Shown here in pieces: positions 10,694 through 20,769 of a stretch of DNA of 64,000 nucleotides; position 1 is the stretch's first letter, and the number at the start of each line of letters is the position of its first letter. The stretch comes from Gammaproteobacteria bacterium (GTDB taxonomy: Bacteria > Pseudomonadota > Gammaproteobacteria > SURF-13). The translations under genes were made by a program, and so were the position numbers. Location: contig JAUXUQ010000010.1 in NCBI GenBank assembly GCA_030680605.1, positions 212,826-276,825 on the forward strand, in the 5' to 3' direction. The notes below the pieces were generated by a model, which was not told where the DNA came from, searched no databases, and saw only the letters and a list, made by a program, of their open reading frames with translations.

Positions 10694-11229
10694 TTACTGA
10701 TCCCATTCCTCAATTGGGTGTTCATCCAGTAGGCTCAGAGTGTTTCCAAATTTTCTATTAAACTTCTTCGCGTAGTCGATCTCTACGATGCTTAACTGAA
10801 ATGACTTCGAATAACGCTTTCCATAAGAGTCAATGACTCGAACCTTGATGCTGGCTTGCCCATTCTTCACGCGAGGTCTGGAACCTCCACAACTTTCGGA
10901 TTGTTAGAAGTAGACTACCCCCTGGTTTCTTGCCCGGATTGTAGGTATGTATGGATAGTCTGCGGCAGCAAAATACTTTTCTGAAAAAGGAAGGGGCAGC
11001 ACCAATGTTTGTGATTTCTAGGTAAATTACTGTCGCTGTTCGGTGAGCCTCCTCTTGATTGAATTTCTTATCTGTCGGATATGTGCAGGGAAATGTTGGC
11101 CCCGGCAATAGGCCGGTTTTAAACTTTGGCTTGTGCATCAATGTCCTGAATATCCCACTTATCCAGCCGAGCGCCAGTGTAACCAAGAGTAAAACAAGGG
11201 TTAGAAATCCGGAATTATTGTTCCCCCAT
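10694..11229 (-). pseudogene. Frameshifted AT-rich hypothetical membrane-anchored protein gene
   Basis: Three reading frames must be joined to obtain one protein-like sequence. An N-terminal part starts at an ATG at 11229 only if a GGGGG run is shortened by one base; it then gives MGNNNSGF and a hydrophobic anchor (LVLLLVTLALGWISGIF). A middle part contains FPCTYPTDKKFNQEEAHRTA and VIYLEITNIGAAPSF. A C-terminal part in another phase contains GQASIKVRVIDSYGKRYSKS and ends with HPIEEWDQ and TAA at 10694. Two breaks lie at or near GGGGG runs. The middle and end have the feel of a beta-rich domain, but no family was recognised. Base composition is AT-richer than the neighbours. It could be a decayed cassette gene, or an intact gene with sequencing indels. 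Confidence 0.55.
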
Positions 11230-11303
11230 CAGTAATTGATTGCATGGTTCTTTATGTTCTAGCGTGGAGCTAAGAGGCTACGCATGAGAGTCAGTGTCAG
11301 GCC

Positions 11304-11492
11304 TTACATGAGTGCATCGCTCATCACCGTCTCTCCACCCATCAAAAGCATGGCGATTACTTCCTGGAGATTACGGTTAAGTTCATCAAGCGACTCGGCT
11401 TGAGTATGCGCGCCGCCGGGGAAGCCCGGTACGAAGCCCACGAAAAGATTCGTTTGCGGGCAACGTTCAATAACTGCGGAATAAACCTTCAT
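11304..11492 (-). CDS. HicB-like antitoxin-family protein, orphan and C-terminally short
   Basis: 62 residues from the ATG at 11492. The sequence KVYSAVIERCPQTNLFVGFV, then PGFPGGAHTQAESLDELNRN, matches the HicB/UPF0150 fold, the ribonuclease-H-like part of type II antitoxins. The usual C-terminal residues after LLMGGE are reduced to a short unrelated tail ending in ALM, and there is an extra Gly in the GFPG-AHTQ loop. No HicA-like toxin is present on either side, within the 1.2 kb between the DUF805 gene and purL. It may be a remnant or a standalone regulator. An in-frame extension upstream to 11579 is unlikely. Confidence 0.7.
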   Translation of the reverse strand: MKVYSAVIERCPQTNLFVGFVPGFPGGAHTQAESLDELNRNLQEVIAMLLMGGETVMSDALM

Positions 11493-11616
11493 GGTATACC
11501 CCACGGGAGCCAGTGTTGTCTGATTACCAAACTTTGCCTGGAAAAGGGCAAATGAAAAGGCCCATTGATTCCTTCGCACCGCGAGCGCTTGTGAAGTGCG
11601 CGCAAGCGGGCAGTGT

Positions 11617-14600
11617 CTATCCCAGCCAGCGGCGCGCGTTGCGAAACATGCGCAGCCACGGGCCGTCGCTGCCCCAGCCGTCCGGATGCCAGGAGTTGGA
11701 CACGGTGCGGATCACGCGTTCCGGGTGCGGCATCATGATGGTGTAGCGTCCGTCGGGGGTGGTGAGGCCGGCGATGCCGAGGGGTGAACCGTTGGGGTTG
11801 GCGGGATAGGCTTCGGTGGGGTGGCCGCCGTTGTCCGCCCAGCGCAGCGCGACGATACCGGCGTCCAGCGCTTGTTGGGCGCTGCCGCCGGGACGGAACG
11901 AGGCGCGGCCTTCACCGTGCGCCACCGCGATGGGCAGGCACGAGCCGGCCATGTCGTGCAGGAACAGCGACGGCGAGGCGGGAATCTCGACCAGAGAGAA
12001 GCGTCCCTCAAATTGCTCTGATGTGTTGCGCATAAACTGCGGCCAGCATTCGGCGCCCGGAATGAGTTCGTGCAGGTTCGACATCATCTGGCAGCCGTTG
12101 CAGATGCCGAGGCCGAAGGTATCGGTGCGCTTGAAGAACGCGCCGAATTCATCGCGTGCGCGCGCACTGAACAGAATGGACTTGGCCCAGCCCTGCCCCG
12201 CGCCCAGCACATCGCCGTAGGAAAATCCGCCGGGCGCGGCGAGACCCTGAAAGTCACTGAGTGAGATGCGGGCTTCGAGGATGTCGCTCATGTGTACGTC
12301 GATGGCGGAAAATCCGGCACGGTCAAAGGCCGCAGCGAGTTCGATGTGGCCGTTTACACCCTGCTCACGCAAGATGGCGATGCGCGGGCGCAGGCCTTTT
12401 TTTAGGTAAGGCGCGGCAATGTCGTCGTTCGGATCAAAGCTGAGTTGCGCGTTCAGGCCGGGGTCGCGCGCGTCGAGCAGGGCGTCATATTCCTGCTGTG
12501 CGTAAACTGGGTTGTCGCGCAGTGTCTGCATCCGGTACGAGGTCTCCGACCATGCGCGTTGAAGATGGATGCGTGTGTCGCTGAACAGCGTTTGTCCCAG
12601 CTGTGTCACCACAACATGATCGGTGTTGTTAAGCGTACCGATGGTGTGTGTATGTTCTTCCAGGCCGGCGGCTTGCAGTATTTTTAATACGGCTGTTTTG
12701 TCAGTGCAGCGTATCTGCACAACGGCGCCCAGTTCCTCGCTGAACAGCGCGGCATGGGGATCATTGCCCAACGCATCGAGGCTGAGCGTGACGCCACAGT
12801 GGGCGGAGAAGGCCATTTCACAGACGCTGGTAAACAGGCCGCCGTCCGAGCGGTCGTGATAGGCGAGAATGAGATTATTTTCGTTGAGTGATTGCAGCAC
12901 GGTGAACAGCGCATTGAGCAGCGCCGGGTTATCCACGTCCGGCGCCTGCGTGCCGATTTCGTTATAGACCTGTGCGAGCACGGAGCCGCCGAGGCGATTC
13001 TGGTTGCGCCCCAGATCAATCAGCAGAAGATCGGTGTCTCCCTGGTCGGAGCGCAATTGCGGCGTCAGTGTGCGGCGGCAGTCGTGTACGCGCGCAAAGG
13101 CGCTGACGATGAGCGACAGCGGCGCAGTCACCGATTTTTCCACACCGTTTTCGCGCCACACGGTTTTCATCGAGAGTGAATCCTTGCCCACCGGGATGGC
13201 GATGCCGAGCGCCGGACACAGCTCCATCCCGACTGCCTGCACCGCGTCGTACAGCGCTGCGTCTTCACCTGGATGACCGGCAGCGGCCATCCAGTTGGCA
13301 GAGAGCGTAATGTCGGAGATTTGGGTGATGCGCGCTGCAGCGATATTGGTAATGGCTTCGCCTACCGCCATACGCGCGGAGGCCGCCGGGTTGATGAGCG
13401 CGATCGGTGCGCGCTCGCCGATGGCCATGGCCTCGCCGGTGCAGGTGTCGAAGCTCGTTGCGGTGACGGCAACGTCTGCTACTGGGGTTTGCCACGGGCC
13501 GACCATCTGATCGCGCGTCACCAGCCCGCCGACGCTGCGGTCGCCGATGGTGATCAGAAAACCCTTGTTCGCCACGGCAGGGAAACGCAACACGCGCAGC
13601 GCGGCTTCGTGAATATCTATTTTGCTGTAATTAAATTCAGAAAGTTTCGGTGTTGCATGATGTACATCACGCAGCATTTTTGGTGGTTTGCCGAGCAGCA
13701 TGGGAAGCGCGAGGTCAATGGGCGTGTTGTGAAACTGCGCATCCACCAGCGTGAGCTGTTCGTCCACCGTGGCCCCGCCGACCACGGCATGGGGGCAGCG
13801 TTCGCGCGCGCAGAGCTCGGCAAATTCGTCGCGCCGCCCCGGTGTTACCGCCAGCACGTAACGCTCCTGCGCCTCGTTGCACCAGAGCTGCATGGGCGAC
13901 ATGCCGCTGTCGTCGCTCAGTATCTTGCGCAGTTCGATGCGCGCGCCGCGCGCGCTGCTGTGCACCAGTTCCGGCAGCGCATTGGACAGGCCGCCCGCAC
14001 CGACGTCGTGTATCGAGAGGATGGGATTGGCATCGCCCAGTTGCCAGCACTGGTCGATCACTTCCTGGCAGCGGCGCTGCATCTCGGGATTGCCGCGTTG
14101 CACCGAGGCGAAGTCGAGCGCCTGATCGCCGCTGCCGCTGGTGATAGACGAGGCTGCGCCGCCGCCCAGTCCGATCAGCATCGCCGGCCCACCGAGCACG
14201 ATGAGTAATGCGCGTGGGGGGATTTCGTTTTTTTCGACATGCCCCGAGCGGATGTTGCCGACACCGCCCGCGAGCATGATGGGTTTGTGGTAGCCGCGCC
14301 GGTCGATACCATGTCCGGTCTGCACCTGTGCTTCAAAGCCGCGGAAGTAACCGCAGAGGTTCGGGCGGCCAAATTCATTGTTGAACGCCGCCGCGCCGAG
14401 CGGCCCTTCAAGCATGATGTCGAGGCCCGACGCGGTGTGGCGCGGTTTGCCGAAGTCGGTCTGTTCCCACGGTTGCAGCGCGCCGGGAATGCGTAAATGT
14501 GAAACGGAAAAGCCGCACAATCCCGCCTTGGGTTTGGCGCCACGGCCGGTGGCGCCTTCGTCGCGGATTTCGCCGCCGCTGCCGGTAGCCGCGCCCGGAA

Positions 14601-15513
14601 ACGGCGAGATGGCGGTGGGATGATTGTGAGTCTCCACCTTCATCACGATATGCACGTCTTCGGCGTGATAGCGGTATTCGCGCCCCGCTGCCGGGAAGAA
14701 ACGTCCGGCGCGCGCGCCTTCCATCACGGCGGCGTTGTCCTTGTAGGCGGAGAGAATACCGTGCGGATGTCGCTGGTGCGTGTTGCGGATCATGGCAAAC
14801 AGCGACGCATCCTGGCGCACGCCATCAATGATCCAGTCGGAATTGAAAATCTTGTGGCGGCAGTGCTCCGAGTTCATCTGCGCGAACATCATGAGCTCGA
14901 CATCGGTCGGGTTGCGTCCGAGCGCCGTGAAGTTTTGCAGCAGATAATCAATTTCGTCCGCAGTGAGTGCGAGCCCAAGCGTCTGGTTGGCCTTGACCAG
15001 TGCGGCCCGGCCGCCGCTCAGTACGTCGACAAGAACCAGCGGCGCGGGTTTCGCGTGCATGAACAGCTTTCCGGCCTCACGCGCATCGTCCAGTAACTGC
15101 TCCGTCATGCGGTCGTGAATGAGGGGTGTGATGTGCTCGCGTTCGGAGCTGGTAAGCGGCGCGCCGTTTATTTTTGCAAGGTAGTAAATCACGCCGCGCT
15201 CGATGCGCCGCACCTGATGGAGTCCGCAGATGTGCGCAATGTCGGTGGCCTTGCTCGACCACGGCGAGCGGGTGCCAAGGCGCGGTACGACCAGCAGTGG
15301 TGCGCCGGGCGGAGTCTGGGTGCCAGCGGAGCCGTAGCTCAGAATCTTTTCGAGTTGCGCGTGTTCTGCGCGGGTGAGCTCACGCGCAAGATCAACAAAG
15401 TGGATGAAGTCGGCAGAGACTGTGGCCGGACCAGGTACGACAGCACGCACGCTGGCGCGCAACTTCTCCAGCCTGAAACCGGACAGCGCCTGCGGTCCGC
15501 GCAGTTGGAGCAT
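11617..15513 (-). CDS. purL: Phosphoribosylformylglycinamidine synthase (FGAM synthetase)
   Basis: Large single-chain enzyme of purine synthesis that converts FGAR, glutamine and ATP to FGAM. It has 1298 residues, the full length of the gammaproteobacterial form, with all domains fused: an N-terminal PurS-like domain, two synthetase (AIRS-like) halves with the motifs [20 protein letters not shown] and [19 protein letters not shown], and a C-terminal class I glutamine amidotransferase. The amidotransferase nucleophile is the Cys in [15 protein letters not shown], with a catalytic His/Glu pair near the end (MPHPERV). It lies 17 bases downstream of bamC on the same strand and may be read through from dapA-bamC. 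Confidence 0.98.
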   Translation of the reverse strand: MLQLRGPQALSGFRLEKLRASVRAVVPGPATVSADFIHFVDLARELTRAEHAQLEKILSYGSAGTQTPPGAPLLVVPRLGTRSPWSSKATDIAHICGLHQVRRIERGVIYYLAKINGAPLTSSEREHITPLIHDRMTEQLLDDAREAGKLFMHAKPAPLVLVDVLSGGRAALVKANQTLGLALTADEIDYLLQNFTALGRNPTDVELMMFAQMNSEHCRHKIFNSDWIIDGVRQDASLFAMIRNTHQRHPHGILSAYKDNAAVMEGARAGRFFPAAGREYRYHAEDVHIVMKVETHNHPTAISPFPGAATGSGGEIRDEGATGRGAKPKAGLCGFSVSHLRIPGALQPWEQTDFGKPRHTASGLDIMLEGPLGAAAFNNEFGRPNLCGYFRGFEAQVQTGHGIDRRGYHKPIMLAGGVGNIRSGHVEKNEIPPRALLIVLGGPAMLIGLGGGAASSITSGSGDQALDFASVQRGNPEMQRRCQEVIDQCWQLGDANPILSIHDVGAGGLSNALPELVHSSARGARIELRKILSDDSGMSPMQLWCNEAQERYVLAVTPGRRDEFAELCARERCPHAVVGGATVDEQLTLVDAQFHNTPIDLALPMLLGKPPKMLRDVHHATPKLSEFNYSKIDIHEAALRVLRFPAVANKGFLITIGDRSVGGLVTRDQMVGPWQTPVADVAVTATSFDTCTGEAMAIGERAPIALINPAASARMAVGEAITNIAAARITQISDITLSANWMAAAGHPGEDAALYDAVQAVGMELCPALGIAIPVGKDSLSMKTVWRENGVEKSVTAPLSLIVSAFARVHDCRRTLTPQLRSDQGDTDLLLIDLGRNQNRLGGSVLAQVYNEIGTQAPDVDNPALLNALFTVLQSLNENNLILAYHDRSDGGLFTSVCEMAFSAHCGVTLSLDALGNDPHAALFSEELGAVVQIRCTDKTAVLKILQAAGLEEHTHTIGTLNNTDHVVVTQLGQTLFSDTRIHLQRAWSETSYRMQTLRDNPVYAQQEYDALLDARDPGLNAQLSFDPNDDIAAPYLKKGLRPRIAILREQGVNGHIELAAAFDRAGFSAIDVHMSDILEARISLSDFQGLAAPGGFSYGDVLGAGQGWAKSILFSARARDEFGAFFKRTDTFGLGICNGCQMMSNLHELIPGAECWPQFMRNTSEQFEGRFSLVEIPASPSLFLHDMAGSCLPIAVAHGEGRASFRPGGSAQQALDAGIVALRWADNGGHPTEAYPANPNGSPLGIAGLTTPDGRYTIMMPHPERVIRTVSNSWHPDGWGSDGPWLRMFRNARRWLG

Positions 15514-15530
15514 GGTAGGTGCGCGCAGGG

Positions 15531-16676
15531 CTATTTCAGTTGTTCGTGCAGCAAGGCCAGGATACGGTTAGAGGTTTCAGAGTTTTCAGGCGCACCTTCC
15601 TTGTTCAGGATTGTAATGCGGGTGCTGTCGCCTTCACCTGCCACGCTGACCAGATATTGTGTATTTTCTGCCTGCTTGTCCTTGGTGCCGCCCCAGAATT
15701 TGAGCTTGCTCAGGAACCCGTCTTTGGTTTCTTCCTTGAGTGGGTCGGCATAGCGCACATAGTACAAGCCGCGCGAGCGGTCACGGTCTTCTACCGTAAA
15801 TCCAACGCGATCCAGGGCCAGTCCGGTGCGGCGCCAGGCGCGGGAGAAGTCTTCGTCGAGACTGAGGAAGCTGCGGCCCTGGGCATCGCGCGTGAGTTGG
15901 GCGCGTGGCACGTCCTGGCCGCGGGCGAGCAGTGATTTTGCCTTCTGCTCATCGACGCCGAAAAACACCACCATGCGATTGAGCATTTCGATTTCCAGCT
16001 CCGGATCGGAGGGGCGGTTCTGCCAGATAGTGGAACTGCCCTGACCTACCTCCTCCACACCGCGGTGGGTGAGATAAAGTTCGGTGGTGTTGGGTTCCTT
16101 ACCGCGCTCCAGACGCACGCGATATTTGTCACGGGTGGCGGCGGAGTAGAGCGAGTCAAAGACCTTGCTGATAACAGAGCGGATCGGGTCTTTGGGGATA
16201 TCGGCGCGGTTTTCGAGCCAGTCGGTTTCCAGGATACCGATGCGCGGGTCTTCTTCCTTGATCAGAAAACCATTCTGCAGGAAGAATTCACGCACCTTGG
16301 GCCAGACCTGTTCCGGCGCACTTTCCATGACCAGCCAGCGTTTGTCGCCGTCACGTTCGGCACGAATATTGTTTTGCTGGGGCAGTACATTTTCACTGCG
16401 GCCTAGCTGTGGTCCGGCGCGCTCTCCGCTGTAGGAGGAGAATGTTGCACCGGCGCTGCTGGGGCCGATGTCGGGTACGGCCAAGGCATCGTCTATGGTG
16501 GACTTGGTCAGATCCGGCGGCACCTCAAGTGCCGGCAAGGTCTGGCTTTTTTTATAGTCGGTTTTGGAGTCTGAAGCAATTTCGTCGAGCTTGGCGCTGA
16601 TAGAGCTGCAGGCCACCAGCAGAATCGGCAGGCAAATGGCAAGCAGGAGGCGTAAACGGCGATAGATAAACGGCAT
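15531..16676 (-). CDS. bamC: Outer membrane protein assembly factor BamC (lipoprotein)
   Basis: Accessory lipoprotein of the BAM complex that inserts beta-barrels into the outer membrane. It has 381 residues. The signal peptide ends in a lipobox (ILLVACSS) with Cys at about residue 23. It is followed by the flexible Pro-rich N-terminal segment that contacts BamD ([17 protein letters not shown]) and two helix-grip domains, the second beginning near residue 255 ([20 protein letters not shown]). It is 18 bases downstream of dapA, the classical dapA-bamC pair of Gammaproteobacteria. Confidence 0.95.
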   Translation of the reverse strand: MPFIYRRLRLLLAICLPILLVACSSISAKLDEIASDSKTDYKKSQTLPALEVPPDLTKSTIDDALAVPDIGPSSAGATFSSYSGERAGPQLGRSENVLPQQNNIRAERDGDKRWLVMESAPEQVWPKVREFFLQNGFLIKEEDPRIGILETDWLENRADIPKDPIRSVISKVFDSLYSAATRDKYRVRLERGKEPNTTELYLTHRGVEEVGQGSSTIWQNRPSDPELEIEMLNRMVVFFGVDEQKAKSLLARGQDVPRAQLTRDAQGRSFLSLDEDFSRAWRRTGLALDRVGFTVEDRDRSRGLYYVRYADPLKEETKDGFLSKLKFWGGTKDKQAENTQYLVSVAGEGDSTRITILNKEGAPENSETSNRILALLHEQLK

Positions 16677-16694
16677 GATGATATAAACCTGTGC

Positions 16695-17579
16695 TTATAA
16701 AAGTATGTTGGCATGTATCAGCGCCTGCCGCACGCGGGCATGGCAGGCAGCTGACAGGGGGGTGAGTGGGAGCCGTATGCCAGCCGGGATCAGACCCATC
16801 TGGTTGAGCGCCCACTTGACCGGTATCGGGTTGGCTTCGATGAATAACTCCTGGTGTAACGGCATAAGCTGCTCATTGAGGGCCTCGGCGCGGGCGCGAT
16901 CACCCTGAAGGGCGGCGGCGCACATCTCATGCATGAGCCGTGGTGCGACATTGGCAGTGACTGAGATGACGCCTTTGCCACCCATCAGCATCAGGGCCAT
17001 GGCCGTAGCATCGTCACCTCCATACATATCCATTTTATCACCACAGCGGTCAAGAATCTCCCCCGCGCGCGCCAAGTCGCCGGTGGCCTCCTTGATGCCT
17101 ATGATATTGGGGATAGGGGCGAGGCGGGCCACGGTCGCAGGCAGCAGGTCGCAGGCCGTGCGGCTTGGGACATTGTAGAGGATTTGCGGGATGGGTACGG
17201 CCTCGGCTACCGCCTTGTAATGCAGGTACAGGCCTTCCTGGGTGGGCTTGTTGTAATAGGGTGTGACCAGCAGGCAGGCGTCGGCACCCCCCTGCAGGGC
17301 GCAGCGGGTGAGCTGGATCGCCTCGCTGGTGGCGTTGGCCCCCGTACCTGCAATGACCGGTACCCGACCGTGCACCCGCTCCACGATGGCGCGGATCAGC
17401 GCACAGTGCTCGTCTGTGTCCAGGGTCGCAGATTCACCCGTGGTGCCGACAGCGACAATCGCGTCAGTACCGTTTTCAATATGAAATTCGACCAGTCTGT
17501 CCAGGCCTTCATGGTCGATGACGCCATCCGCCCCCATGGGCGTGACCAGCGCTACCATACTGCCATGAAACATCAACAT
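16695..17579 (-). CDS. dapA: 4-hydroxy-tetrahydrodipicolinate synthase
   Basis: Condenses pyruvate with aspartate semialdehyde in the first committed step of lysine and meso-diaminopimelate synthesis. It has 294 residues of TIM-barrel class I aldolase type. The Schiff-base lysine is in [11 protein letters not shown] (about residue 161), the catalytic tyrosine in ILYNVPSRT (about 133), and the substrate loop is [10 protein letters not shown] (about 44-47). It is the first gene of dapA-bamC-purL and supplies the DAP used by MurE, also encoded in this window. Confidence 0.97.
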   Translation of the reverse strand: MLMFHGSMVALVTPMGADGVIDHEGLDRLVEFHIENGTDAIVAVGTTGESATLDTDEHCALIRAIVERVHGRVPVIAGTGANATSEAIQLTRCALQGGADACLLVTPYYNKPTQEGLYLHYKAVAEAVPIPQILYNVPSRTACDLLPATVARLAPIPNIIGIKEATGDLARAGEILDRCGDKMDMYGGDDATAMALMLMGGKGVISVTANVAPRLMHEMCAAALQGDRARAEALNEQLMPLHQELFIEANPIPVKWALNQMGLIPAGIRLPLTPLSAACHARVRQALIHANILL

Positions 17580-17599
17580 TTACCCCGCTGTACTTGAAT

Positions 17600-17615
17600 C
17601 GGCATGGTACTTGCT
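17600..17615 (+). promoter_or_regulatory. Candidate sigma-54 promoter upstream of pilB
   Basis: CGGCATG-GTAC-TTGCT matches the RpoN consensus TGGCACG-N4-TTGCW with two mismatches. The essential GG (17601-17602) and GC (17613-17614) are correctly ten bases apart. It points towards pilB, 110 bases downstream. Sigma-54 control is well known for pilin genes in Pseudomonas, but for pilB it is inference from consensus alone. Confidence 0.4.
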
Positions 17616-17632
17616 TCCCTATTGTATGACAA
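17604..17632 (-). promoter_or_regulatory. dapA: Candidate sigma-70 promoter for dapA
   Basis: On the minus strand TTGTCA (17627-17632) and TACCAT (17604-17609) are separated by 17 bases, with a start expected about 20 bases before the dapA ATG. The -10 box matches the consensus at only four of six positions. It overlaps the sigma-54-like site on the other strand. Confidence 0.33.
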
Positions 17633-17723
17633 GCTACAGGCATGCGAAGATGTGACGCTAAGTGGGTTCAATCAGGGGCTTCCGGGGTGCGGGTAGTCCA
17701 TCAGCGTCCGGGGTGATAAGCGC

Positions 17724-19451
17724 ATGGCCATATCATCGTCCACCATGAAATTCAAACTGGGCGGACTCTCGCGCCGTCTGGTGCAGGGAGGCCTGCTCAC
17801 AGAAGCCCAGATGCAACACGCCTGTGAGCAGGCTGTTAAGGCGCACACCCCGCTGGCCTCCTACCTGGTGGGGCAGGATATCCTCAACAGTTACGCGGTT
17901 GCTGTCGCCGCCTCGCAGGAATCCGGCGTACCGCTGCTGGATCTCAACGCCGTCGACATGGAGCACGCCCCCACGACACTAGTGGAGGAAAAACTGGTGC
18001 GCAAGCACCATGTATTGCCCCTGTTCAAGCGTGGCAGAAAACTGTTCATCGCGGTTTCTGATCTGAGCAGCCTTCAGGCCCTGGATGAAATCAAGTTTCA
18101 TGTGGGGGCGAACACCGAGGCGGTGCTGGTAGAGGAAGACAAGCTGTCCAAGGCCATTGAGGCAGCATTGGCCAAGCACGATACATCGATGAGCGCGCTT
18201 ACGGGCGCCGACGTGGACGACCTCAATCTGGAGATTAGCGCTGGCGATGAAGATCTTGCCGCCGCTGACGGTGTTGCCGCCGATATTGACGATACCCCGG
18301 TAGTGCGCTTCGTGAACAAGGTATTGCTCGACGCCATCAACAAGGGGGCGTCGGATGTGCACTTCGAGCCATATGAAAAAATCTACCGTGTGCGTCTGCG
18401 GCAGGATGGTGTGTTGCGCGAGGTTGCGACACCGCCGGTAGTGCTTGCACCCCGTCTCGCCGCCCGTCTCAAGGTGATGTCGAAACTGGACATTTCAGAG
18501 CGCCGGGTACCGCAGGACGGACGTATGAAGATGCGGCTGTCAAAAAACCGCGCCATCGATTTTCGCGTCAGCAGTTGCCCGACCCTGTATGGTGAGAAGA
18601 TTGTGCTGCGTATCCTGGATCCTGCCAGCGCGCAGCTCGGCATCGACGCCCTCGGTTACGAGGAGGAGCAGAAAAAACTGTTCATGGATGCGATCCACCG
18701 CCCTTATGGCATGGTGCTGGTCACCGGCCCCACGGGCAGCGGCAAGACCGTTTCACTTTATACCGCACTCAATATCCTGAATACCGAAGACCGCAATATC
18801 TCGACTTGCGAAGACCCGGTGGAAATAAATCTCGCCGGCGTCAATCAGGTCAACGTCAACCCGAGGGCCGGGCTCACTTTCTCCACAGCGCTCAAGGCAT
18901 TTCTGCGCCAGGATCCGGATATCATCATGGTGGGTGAGGTGCGTGATCTGGAAACTGCGGAGATCGCGATCAAGGCGGCACAGACCGGCCATATGGTGCT
19001 CTCCACCCTGCATACCAACGATGCGCCACAGACCTTGAGCCGTCTGGCCAATATGGGTGTGGCACCATTCAATATCGCCTCGGCGGTGTCGCTCATCATC
19101 GCCCAACGCCTGGCGCGCCGCTTGTGCGCATTTTGCAAGCAGCCGGTCACCATCCCGCATGAGGCGTTGTTAAAGGAAGGCTTCAAGGAGGCCGAGATCG
19201 CAGACATCAGGCTTCATCGCGCGGTGGGGTGTGACCAGTGCTCGGATGGCTACAAGGGACGTGTGGGGCTCTATCAGGTTATGCCGGTATCGGAGGCCAT
19301 TGGACACATCATTATGGCGGGTGGCAACGCGATGCAGATCGCAGAGCAGGCGAAAAAAGAGGGTATTGCTGACCTGCGTGAATCGGGACTCAGGAAGGTC
19401 AGACAAGGCATTACCAGTCTGGAAGAGATAAACCGTGTCACCAACGAATAA
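17724..19451 (+). CDS. pilB: Type IV pilus extension ATPase PilB
   Basis: Hexameric cytoplasmic ATPase that powers pilin polymerisation. It has 575 residues: an N-terminal MshEN/T2SSE-N domain (about 1-160), then the ATPase core with Walker A GPTGSGKT near residue 337, an Asp box (CEDPVEI), Walker B (DIIMVGEVRD) and His box (LHTNDAP). A four-cysteine zinc site characteristic of GspE/PilB is present (LCAFC and CDQCSDGYKGR). It starts the pilB-pilC-pilD operon. No pilin (pilA) gene is found beside it, unlike in Pseudomonas. Confidence 0.96.
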   Translation: MAISSSTMKFKLGGLSRRLVQGGLLTEAQMQHACEQAVKAHTPLASYLVGQDILNSYAVAVAASQESGVPLLDLNAVDMEHAPTTLVEEKLVRKHHVLPLFKRGRKLFIAVSDLSSLQALDEIKFHVGANTEAVLVEEDKLSKAIEAALAKHDTSMSALTGADVDDLNLEISAGDEDLAAADGVAADIDDTPVVRFVNKVLLDAINKGASDVHFEPYEKIYRVRLRQDGVLREVATPPVVLAPRLAARLKVMSKLDISERRVPQDGRMKMRLSKNRAIDFRVSSCPTLYGEKIVLRILDPASAQLGIDALGYEEEQKKLFMDAIHRPYGMVLVTGPTGSGKTVSLYTALNILNTEDRNISTCEDPVEINLAGVNQVNVNPRAGLTFSTALKAFLRQDPDIIMVGEVRDLETAEIAIKAAQTGHMVLSTLHTNDAPQTLSRLANMGVAPFNIASAVSLIIAQRLARRLCAFCKQPVTIPHEALLKEGFKEAEIADIRLHRAVGCDQCSDGYKGRVGLYQVMPVSEAIGHIIMAGGNAMQIAEQAKKEGIADLRESGLRKVRQGITSLEEINRVTNE

Positions 19452-19465
19452 TCACGGACACGCAT

Positions 19466-20689
19466 ATGGCTGAGAAGTTAATAAAGAAGACTGATACCTT
19501 CGTCTGGGAAGGCACCAACAAAAATGGTGCGCGCATGCGCGGTGAGATGCAGGGCGCAACGCTCACGCTGGTCAAGGCCGACCTGCGTCGTCAGGGTATT
19601 AGTCCGCGTAAAGTCAGAAAGAAATCCGCGCCATTGTTTGGTGTGCGTAAAAAGGGTATCAGCGCCAAGGACATCGCTGTTTTCAGTCGCCAGCTATCGG
19701 TCATGATTGCCGCCGGAGTGCCGCTGGTGCAGTCGTTTGAGATTATAGGTCGAGGGCATGAGAATATCAGCATGCAGGAGCTGGTGCTCGCCATCAAGAA
19801 CCATGTGGAGGGTGGCAGCTCGCTGGCGGAAGCTCTGGAGAAGCACCCGCTGCAGTTTGATGAGCTGTATATCAATCTGGTGCGCGCGGGTGAGCAGGGC
19901 GGCATACTCGAAGCGCTGATGAATAAGATCGCTATCTATAAGGAAAAGACAGAGGCGATCAAGGGTAAGATCAAGAAGGCGCTGTTTTACCCAACGGCGG
20001 TGCTGGTGGTCGCGTTTATCATCACGGCGATTTTGCTCATCTTTGTGATCCCGCAGTTCGAGTCACTGTTCCAGGGCTTTGGCGCCGATTTGCCCGCGCT
20101 CACGCAGATGGTGATCAAGCTCTCTGCAATTTTTCAGGCATGGTGGTGGCTGATTTTCGGTTCCATTGGAGGTGCGGTCTATGCGTTGATACAGGCCAAG
20201 AGGCGCTCACGCGCCGTCAGTCATACCATAGATCGGCTGGCGCTCAAGATACCCATCATCGGCGCGATTCTGAACAAGGGTGCCATTGCGCGTTTTGCGC
20301 GCACACTTTCCACCATGTTTGCCGCCGGTGTGCCGCTGGTGGAGGCGATGCAGTCGGTGGCGGGCGCCACCGGTAACATCGTGTATTCCGATGCCGTGCT
20401 ACGCATGCGCGACGATGTCTCAACTGGAACACAGTTGCAGCAGGCGATGCGTAATACGCAATTATTCCCCAATATGGTGGTGCAGATGGTCGCCATCGGC
20501 GAGGAGGCGGGTTCGCTGGATACCATGCTGGCCAAGGTGGCTGATTTCTACGAAGAGGAAGTGGATAACATGGTGGATTCCCTGTCCAGTCTGCTCGAGC
20601 CGATGATCATGGCCATTCTTGGCGTGCTGGTGGGCGGACTGGTGATCGCCATGTATCTGCCGATTTTCAAGATGGGGTCGGTAGTTTAA
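19466..20689 (+). CDS. pilC: Type IV pilus inner-membrane platform protein PilC
   Basis: Polytopic inner-membrane protein that couples PilB to pilin assembly. It has 407 residues with two repeated GspF domains (about 75-195 and 275-400) and three membrane helices, at about 175-198, 225-245 and 380-400. Family motifs include FSRQLSVMIAAGVPLVQSFE in the first repeat and FARTLSTMFAAGVPLVEAM in the second. It starts 14 bases after pilB. The 80-base gap to pilD holds a purine/pyrimidine heptamer-repeat hairpin. Confidence 0.96.
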   Translation: MAEKLIKKTDTFVWEGTNKNGARMRGEMQGATLTLVKADLRRQGISPRKVRKKSAPLFGVRKKGISAKDIAVFSRQLSVMIAAGVPLVQSFEIIGRGHENISMQELVLAIKNHVEGGSSLAEALEKHPLQFDELYINLVRAGEQGGILEALMNKIAIYKEKTEAIKGKIKKALFYPTAVLVVAFIITAILLIFVIPQFESLFQGFGADLPALTQMVIKLSAIFQAWWWLIFGSIGGAVYALIQAKRRSRAVSHTIDRLALKIPIIGAILNKGAIARFARTLSTMFAAGVPLVEAMQSVAGATGNIVYSDAVLRMRDDVSTGTQLQQAMRNTQLFPNMVVQMVAIGEEAGSLDTMLAKVADFYEEEVDNMVDSLSSLLEPMIMAILGVLVGGLVIAMYLPIFKMGSVV

Positions 20690-20699
20690 AAACAGATAC

Positions 20700-20760
20700 A
20701 AGAGAAAAGACAAGCCAATAATGCTGCAACACTTTCCTCTTTACTCTTTTCTCTTCTTTC
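20700..20760. repeat. Heptamer-repeat imperfect palindrome, AAGAGAA type
   Basis: This lies in the pilC-pilD gap. The left arm is AAGAGAA-AAGACAA-G (20700-20714). The right arm is four inverted 7-base units in register: CTTTCCT, CTTTACT, CTTTTCT, CTTCTTT (20732-20759). The arms are purine-only against pyrimidine-rich, with a mixed loop of about 17 bases. The unit sequence is unrelated to the AGTNGCG family, but the architecture is the same. Confidence 0.75.
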
Positions 20761-20769
20761 AGGCCCTCC

